Source: Candidatus Bathyarchaeota archaeon (GTDB lineage: Archaea > Thermoproteota > Bathyarchaeia > TCS64). Taken from it: a DNA stretch of 9,688 nt. The position numbers were made by a program, and so were the translations under genes. The notes under the pieces are model-generated. The model did no database searches and was not told where the DNA came from. It was given only the letters and a program-made list of their open reading frames with translations. Shown one piece after another: positions 5,675-9,688 of this stretch (position 1 is the stretch's first letter; each line of letters starts with the position of its first letter). Where the stretch lies: contig JAUWDP010000026.1 of assembly GCA_030608725.1 (NCBI GenBank), positions 1-9,688 of the forward strand, read 5' to 3'.

Positions 5675-6841
5675 GTGCAGGCACAAGTCAAGGGAAAAGC
5701 AGTTCTCTGTATGCTCAAGACCAACGTCCACGACCATGTGGTCTACCGCGTCAAGTTAGCGGAGCTGAGGCGCCTTGTGGAGACCCTGGGGATAGAGGTC
5801 ATCGGCGACGTCGTCCAGACCCGCCGCCGTCCCTTCGCCCGGTTCCATGTTGGGACAGGGAAGGTCAAGGAGATAGGACGCTTCATCCGCAGGCACGACA
5901 TCAACCTGGTGGTCTTCTACAACAACCTCCGTAGCAGCCAGAAGCTCAACTTAATTCGGTCCCTGGGCGTCGACGTCGTGGACCGCTACGAGGTCACTCT
6001 GGAGATCTTCGACCAGATGTCCTCGGATAACCTGAGTAAACTCCAGACAGAGTCTGCGAGGTTGGCTAAGCTCGCCCCGTACTTCAAGCTGGAGGCGAGC
6101 ATGCGTTTCCACAACGACCGCCCCTTCTTCCGCAGTATGGGTGAGTACGGCTTCCGGGGGCAGCTCCGTGAGATCACCCGCCGTCAGGCGCGCATCAAGA
6201 AGCAGATAGACGCTATCGTTAAGGAGAACCGCCAGAGGATCGAGAAGAGGAGGAGGCTGGGCTTCCCCACGATCTGTATAGCCGGGTACTACAACGCCGG
6301 CAAGACGAGCCTCTTCAACGCCCTCACGGGGGACAACAAGCTGGTGAGCGACCGGCCCTTCACGACCTTGAGCAGCAAGTATCAGCGCCGGTACATCGAC
6401 CATGAGACCACCCTCATGTTCATAGACACCATCGGGTTCGTCATCGACCTCGACCCCAACCTCATCAAGCGGTTCGAGATCAACCTTGAGGACATGAGGA
6501 GCGCTGACCTCATCCTACTCCTCCTCGACTTGACCGACCCTATCCTGAATCTCAGGATCAAGCTGGCGGAGGGCGTCAGGCTCCTGAGGCAGATGGAGGT
6601 CCCTAGGAAGCGAATCGTCGTGATCTTCAACAAGATAGACGCGGCCCCCGAGGCAGCCCAGACCATCGCCGAGGAGTTGAGCCTCGAGCGCCTCGACATC
6701 CCATGGATGACGGTCTCAGCCAAGGAGAGGACCAAGCTTGATGAGTTCCTGTCCCTCATCATCGGTAGGTTGACAGAGCTTAAAGAGACTCCCCAGCAGC
6801 CGGAACCGGATCAGAAGGTCGAGGCGGTTGGAGAAGGTTGA
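5675..6841 (+). CDS. hflX: HflX-family ribosome-associated GTPase
   Basis: HflX GTPases bind the large ribosomal subunit and split or rescue stalled ribosomes. From the GTG at 5675 the protein has 388 residues. The HflX N-terminal domain (about 10-120) includes RRRPFARFHVGTGKVKEI and a YEVTLEIF segment. A basic coiled helical linker follows (about 120-195), then the G domain. The G domain has G1 GYYNAGKTS at 204-212, the G2/switch I FTTLSSKY around 229-236, G3 DTIGF at 251-255 and G4 NKID at 319-322. The frame stays open back to an ATG at 5570, but that start overlaps the previous gene and adds sequence unlike HflX; the TATA position also favours 5675. An internal ATG at 5711 is a further alternative. 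The usual glycine-rich PGE..LE..RR linker is replaced by EYGFRGQLREITRR. The family call is secure. Confidence 0.9.
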   Translation: MQAQVKGKAVLCMLKTNVHDHVVYRVKLAELRRLVETLGIEVIGDVVQTRRRPFARFHVGTGKVKEIGRFIRRHDINLVVFYNNLRSSQKLNLIRSLGVDVVDRYEVTLEIFDQMSSDNLSKLQTESARLAKLAPYFKLEASMRFHNDRPFFRSMGEYGFRGQLREITRRQARIKKQIDAIVKENRQRIEKRRRLGFPTICIAGYYNAGKTSLFNALTGDNKLVSDRPFTTLSSKYQRRYIDHETTLMFIDTIGFVIDLDPNLIKRFEINLEDMRSADLILLLLDLTDPILNLRIKLAEGVRLLRQMEVPRKRIVVIFNKIDAAPEAAQTIAEELSLERLDIPWMTVSAKERTKLDEFLSLIIGRLTELKETPQQPEPDQKVEAVGEG

Positions 6842-7469
6842 TGAGGTCCTGAGACGCCTCCTCGATCACTACGAGAGGACGTGGAGGCCCAGCTCGGGCG
6901 ACCCCTTCAGGAGTCTCATCAGGATCATACTCAGTCAGAACACCAACTACAAGAACGAGGCCACCGTCTATCGACGCCTTGAAGAGATGGTAGGGGTGAA
7001 GCCCCTCAATCTTGTGGCCTCCTCGACGGAGGACATCGCCGATGCCATCCGACCGGCGGGAATGTACAACCAGAGGAGCAGGGTCATCAAGGGCGTCGCC
7101 GAGGTCGTCCTGTACCGATACGGGGGGGACCTAGGTCCGGTCCTCCAGAAGCCCCACGAGGAGGCGAGGGAGGAGCTGATGGCCCTCCCCGGTGTCGGAC
7201 CAAAGACAGCAGACGTCCTACTGATGTTCGATGCAGGAAAGGCGGTCATCCCTGTGGACAGGCACATATTCCGCATCACAAAGCGATTGGAGATGGTTCC
7301 AGAGAGGGCTCCCTATGACAAAGTCCGCATGGCCCTGGAGGCTGCTGCCCCACCTGGTAGACATGAAGATGCCCACGTGTTCCTCATCAGATTCGGGAGG
7401 GAGGTCTGCAAGGCCCGGAGGCCGAGATGCCCAGAGTGCTTCCTGAACGACCTGTGCCCCTTCCCTTAG
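6828..7469 (+). CDS. nth: Endonuclease III (DNA glycosylase/AP lyase)
   Basis: This base-excision repair enzyme removes oxidised pyrimidines and cuts at the abasic site. The 213-residue protein is the normal family length. It contains LSQNTNYKNE (35-44), the helix-hairpin-helix LPGVGPKTA at 120-128 with catalytic Lys126, the catalytic Asp144 in VDRHIFRITKRL, and a C-terminal [4Fe-4S] loop C194-x6-C201-x2-C204-x5-C210. Lys126 favours bifunctional endonuclease III over MutY- or Mig-type mismatch glycosylases. The TTG start at 6828 overlaps the last 14 bases of hflX, suggesting co-transcription and coupled translation. All active-site and cluster residues are intact. Confidence 0.93.
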   Translation: MEKVDEVLRRLLDHYERTWRPSSGDPFRSLIRIILSQNTNYKNEATVYRRLEEMVGVKPLNLVASSTEDIADAIRPAGMYNQRSRVIKGVAEVVLYRYGGDLGPVLQKPHEEAREELMALPGVGPKTADVLLMFDAGKAVIPVDRHIFRITKRLEMVPERAPYDKVRMALEAAAPPGRHEDAHVFLIRFGREVCKARRPRCPECFLNDLCPFP

Positions 7470-7546
7470 GCAGGGGAAGACGTTGCGAGCATCGAAGGAA
7501 GGATGTAAACATACACAACAGCGTTTCACACCCCTCACAATTACGC

Positions 7547-7552
7547 TTTTTT
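7547..7552 (+). terminator. T-tract, probable archaeal terminator after hflX-nth
   Basis: Six consecutive T residues about 80 bases past the nth stop. They follow a weak GCGT...ACGC pairing (7521-7524 with 7543-7546). U-rich tracts direct termination in archaea. It separates nth from the ribosomal operon. Confidence 0.4.
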
Positions 7553-7566
7553 GGGCAATATTTTCG

Positions 7567-7584
7567 GGAAAAAGGGGTTTTTCC
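7567..7584. repeat. Inverted repeat GGAAAAA-GGGG-TTTTTCC upstream of the ribosomal promoter
   Basis: Perfect 7-bp arms with a 4-base centre, extendable by one G-U pair in RNA. It lies 15-35 bases downstream of the T-tract and about 32 bases upstream of the rpl3 TATA box. It may be a second termination element or a DNA site for control of the ribosomal operon. Confidence 0.4.
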
Positions 7585-7615
7585 TCATCCGTTCCCGATT
7601 TGCATCCTTACGAAT

Positions 7616-7624
7616 CATTTAAAT
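7616..7624 (+). promoter_or_regulatory. TATA box of the S10 ribosomal operon
   Basis: ATTTAAATG, preceded by the purine-containing ACGAATC, is about 50 bases before the rpl3 ATG. It predicts transcription start near 7645 and a leader of about 28 bases, unlike the shorter leaders elsewhere in the window. Confidence 0.5.
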
Positions 7625-7660
7625 GTTGGCCACGTTGAAAGATAACAGCTAATCCAAAAA

Positions 7661-7667
7661 AGGTGAT
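7661..7667 (+). promoter_or_regulatory. Strong ribosome-binding site of rpl3
   Basis: AGGTGAT lies five bases before the ATG at 7673 and is fully complementary to the archaeal 16S rRNA 3' end (ATCACCT). It fixes the rpl3 start and fits high expression. Confidence 0.8.
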
Positions 7668-7672
7668 ATTCA

Positions 7673-8683
7673 ATGCCCAGAGTAAGGTCGCCTAAGCGAG
7701 GCTCACGCAGTTTCTCACCCCGTAAGAGAGCCAAAAGCATAATCGGCAGGATCAAATACTGGCCTGAGTATGAAGGCGACCCAATGCTCCTGGGCTTCGC
7801 AGGCTACAAAGCCGGCATGACCCATGTCTTCCTCATCGAGGATAGGGACAGGGCCCCCGACTTCGGGAAGGAGATGAAGAACGCAGTCACGATTATAGAC
7901 ACCCCTCCTATGCTGATCATCGGGTTGAGGGCCTACGAGAAGACCTATGACGGCTTAATGGCGCTGACCGAGGCATGGATGGACACCATCCCAGTGGACG
8001 TCTACAGGAGGATCAAGACCCACGGCGGAGCAAGCCTTACGAGCGGCTTGAAGAGGATGGAGAAGGTTAAGGATTACATCGCCGAGCTGCGGGTCATCGC
8101 CGCGACCCAGCCCAGGCTGGCGTCCGTTGAGAAGAAGAAGCCCGAGCTCATGGAGATAGTAATTGGCGGCGGCTCAGTCGACGATCAGATAGAGTACGCC
8201 AAAGGACTCATCGGGGAAACCCTGAGCGTCTCAGACGTGTTCGCACCCGGTGAGTCCATCGACGTCATCGGGGTCACTAAGGGGAAGGGCTTCCAGGGCC
8301 CCGTGAAGCGCTGGGGCATCAGGATACTCCAGAGAAAGTCCCGGAAGACCGTGAGAGGCGTCGGCTCCATCGGCCCGTGGAAGCCGAGAAGGGTCATGCC
8401 CGGGGTTCCCAGGGCCGGCCAGATGGGATTCCACAACAGGACTGAGCTCAACAAGCGCATAGTCATCATGGACTCCGACGGCGACAAGGTCAACCCCAAG
8501 GGAGGCATCCACAAGTACGGCCTCGTGAAGGGCGACTACATCCTGCTAAAGGGAAGCGTGATGGGCCCCCAGAAGAGGCTCATCAAGCTCAGGAAGGCGG
8601 CGAGAAAGTCTAGGTACCCCTCTGAGCCACCTCAGGTGACGTACATCAACACGGAGTTCCTGAACAAGATGGAGGCCCACTGA
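7673..8683 (+). CDS. rpl3: 50S ribosomal protein uL3
   Basis: A large-subunit protein that binds 23S rRNA and reaches toward the peptidyl transferase centre. At 336 residues it has the archaeal/eukaryotic length. The basic N-terminal tail (MPRVRSPKRGSRSFSPRKRA) is typical of archaeal uL3. The conserved GVTKGKGFQG is at 200-209, followed by the central extension GSIGPWKPRRVMPG (231-244) and PRAGQMGFHNRTELNKR (246-262). The tip reads WKP where many archaeal and eukaryotic proteins have WHP; this position varies among archaea. It is the first gene of the S10-type operon, with its own promoter; rpl4 starts one base after its stop codon. Confidence 0.97.
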   Translation: MPRVRSPKRGSRSFSPRKRAKSIIGRIKYWPEYEGDPMLLGFAGYKAGMTHVFLIEDRDRAPDFGKEMKNAVTIIDTPPMLIIGLRAYEKTYDGLMALTEAWMDTIPVDVYRRIKTHGGASLTSGLKRMEKVKDYIAELRVIAATQPRLASVEKKKPELMEIVIGGGSVDDQIEYAKGLIGETLSVSDVFAPGESIDVIGVTKGKGFQGPVKRWGIRILQRKSRKTVRGVGSIGPWKPRRVMPGVPRAGQMGFHNRTELNKRIVIMDSDGDKVNPKGGIHKYGLVKGDYILLKGSVMGPQKRLIKLRKAARKSRYPSEPPQVTYINTEFLNKMEAH

Positions 8684-8684
8684 G

Positions 8685-9458
8685 ATGAGCGTCCCCGTCT
8701 ACAACCTAGAGAGCGAGCAATCCGGCGAGGTGGAGCTCCCGGGAGTATTCAGCACCCCCTACAGGCCCGACGTAATCAAGAAAGCCGTCATATTCCAGCA
8801 GTCCAACAGCTTCCAGCCCCAGGGCAGGGACCCCATGGCCGGGAAGAGGACCACAGCGGAGTCGAAGGGCACCGGCTTGGGGATTGCGAGGGTCCCTAGG
8901 CTCAAGGGGAGCAACCGAGCGGCCTTCGGAGTCTCCATCGTCGGCGGCCACCAGGCCTTCCCGCCGCGCTCGGAGAAAGTAATCAAGAAGAGGATCAACA
9001 AGAAGGAGAGACGCCTAGCCATCAGGTCGGGCATAGCCGTCACGGCGGACAGGGACGTAGTGGCAGGGCGAGGCCACATGATAGAGTCCGTGGGCACCCT
9101 ACCGCTGATAGTGGAGGACGAGGTCCAGGGCCTCACCAAGACGAGGGAGGTCAAGGAACTCTTCATCAAGCTCGGGATATGGCCCGACGTCATGCGCGCC
9201 GACAGGAAGAAGATCAGGGCCGGAAGGGGTAAGACCCGGGGGCGGAAGAGGAAGGTGGGCAAAGGGCCCATGCTAGTCATCTCCGAGGACCTAGGCTTAG
9301 TCAAGGCCGCCGGCAACCTGCCCGGGGTCGACATCGTCAAGGTTGAGGACCTGAACGCAGAGCTCCTGGCGCCAGGGGCGCATCCTGGCAGGCTCGTCGT
9401 CTGGTCAAAGACCGCGTTCACCTCCATCGATAAGTTCTGGGGAGGAAACCGGGCATGA
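8685..9458 (+). CDS. rpl4: 50S ribosomal protein uL4
   Basis: A large-subunit protein whose extended loop lines the peptide exit tunnel. At 257 residues it is archaeal-type in length. The internal loop (about 45-110) contains GRDPMAGKRTTAESKGTG, KGSNRAAFG and GGHQAFPPRSEK. The later archaeal/eukaryotic motif KIRAGRGKTRGRKRK spans 176-190. The start is set by GGAGG (8671-8675) nine bases upstream and by the tight junction to rpl3. Its stop overlaps the rpl23 start (ATGA). Confidence 0.97.
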   Translation: MSVPVYNLESEQSGEVELPGVFSTPYRPDVIKKAVIFQQSNSFQPQGRDPMAGKRTTAESKGTGLGIARVPRLKGSNRAAFGVSIVGGHQAFPPRSEKVIKKRINKKERRLAIRSGIAVTADRDVVAGRGHMIESVGTLPLIVEDEVQGLTKTREVKELFIKLGIWPDVMRADRKKIRAGRGKTRGRKRKVGKGPMLVISEDLGLVKAAGNLPGVDIVKVEDLNAELLAPGAHPGRLVVWSKTAFTSIDKFWGGNRA

Positions 9459-9688
9459 ACCCTCACGACGTCGTCCTCTTCCCCATGATGACTGAGCGGT
9501 CGGTCTACATGATAGAGAACGAGAACAAGCTCGTATTCATCGTCAACCATAAGGCAAACAAGCATGACATCTCAAAGGCCATCGAGACACTCTACGGAGT
9601 CGAGGTAGAGAGCATAAACACACTCATCACACGCAAAACCCAGAAGAAAGCCTTCGTCAAGCTCAAAGAGGCATACAACGCCTCCGAC
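9455..9688 (+). CDS. rpl23: 50S ribosomal protein uL23, 3' end cut by window edge
   Basis: A large-subunit protein at the exit-tunnel rim, where signal recognition particle docks. 78 residues are visible, starting MNPHDVVLFPMMTERS, matching the archaeal uL23 opening (.....I..P..TEKS). It continues with NHKANKHDISKAIETLYGVEVESINTLI (31-58) and ends within KEAYNASD. Archaeal uL23 is about 80-90 residues, so only a few are missing. GGGAGG (9440-9445) lies nine bases before the ATG, and there is a 4-base overlap with rpl4. Confidence 0.95.
   Translation, partial: MNPHDVVLFPMMTERSVYMIENENKLVFIVNHKANKHDISKAIETLYGVEVESINTLITRKTQKKAFVKLKEAYNASD

Noticed and set aside
5951..6403. A 150-codon antisense frame within hflX
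   Set aside because: It is opposite the HflX linker and P-loop coding sequence and has no family resemblance.
7470..7672. Possible tRNA or small RNA gene in the gap before rpl3
   Set aside because: I found no cloverleaf, T-loop or A/B-box-like sequence. The gap is explained by a T-tract, a hairpin and a promoter.
8759..9565. A 268-codon open frame antisense to uL4, longer than uL4 itself
   Set aside because: The plus strand clearly encodes uL4 and uL23 with conserved motifs and ribosome-binding sites. The antisense frame is a by-product of GC-rich codon use and has no recognisable product or start signal.

Overview
The window is archaeal chromosomal DNA. Three things show this: the start of an archaeal-type S10 ribosomal operon (uL3 of 336 aa, uL4 of 257 aa, then uL23); TATA-box promoters close to start codons, some apparently giving leaderless mRNAs; and GGTG/GGAGG ribosome-binding sites. 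The wHTH family, the small CxxC/HxxC protein, tungstate transport and a fairly high GC content fit a TACK-type lineage such as Bathyarchaeia. That placement is a low-confidence inference. I saw no mobile element, CRISPR array, tRNA or rRNA, and no gene-free stretch over about 205 bases.

Left region (1-3647), tungsten/molybdenum cofactor supply. A minus-strand moaA (cut by the left edge just before its C-terminal Fe-S motif) diverges from a plus-strand tungstate ABC transporter: tupA (binding protein), tupB (permease) and tupC (ATPase with a C-terminal TOBE/Mop-like domain). MoaA starts pterin cofactor synthesis and TupABC would import the metal oxyanion. The shared promoter region holds a GTTATG-N10-CATAAC dyad, a candidate joint operator. 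tupBC seems to have its own TATA box.

Middle region (3648-5354), the least understood part. A long bactofilin-like beta-helix protein carries 13 GG motifs spaced almost exactly 17 residues apart and a proline-rich tail. A small winged-helix gene follows 13 bases later, probably in the same operon. The gap upstream contains two inverted repeats, one over the tupC stop codon and one ahead of the TATA box.

Right region (5355-9688), information processing. A small zinc-binding protein has no proper start codon where its coding signal seems to begin. It is followed by an HflX-family ribosome-associated GTPase and an overlapping endonuclease III gene. After a T-tract and a hairpin, a strong promoter and GGTGAT site drive rpl3, rpl4 and rpl23, the last cut by the right edge.

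Most promising for novelty are the 17-residue-repeat beta-helix protein with its wHTH partner and nearby dyads, and the possible oxyanion-responsive operator between moaA and tupA.
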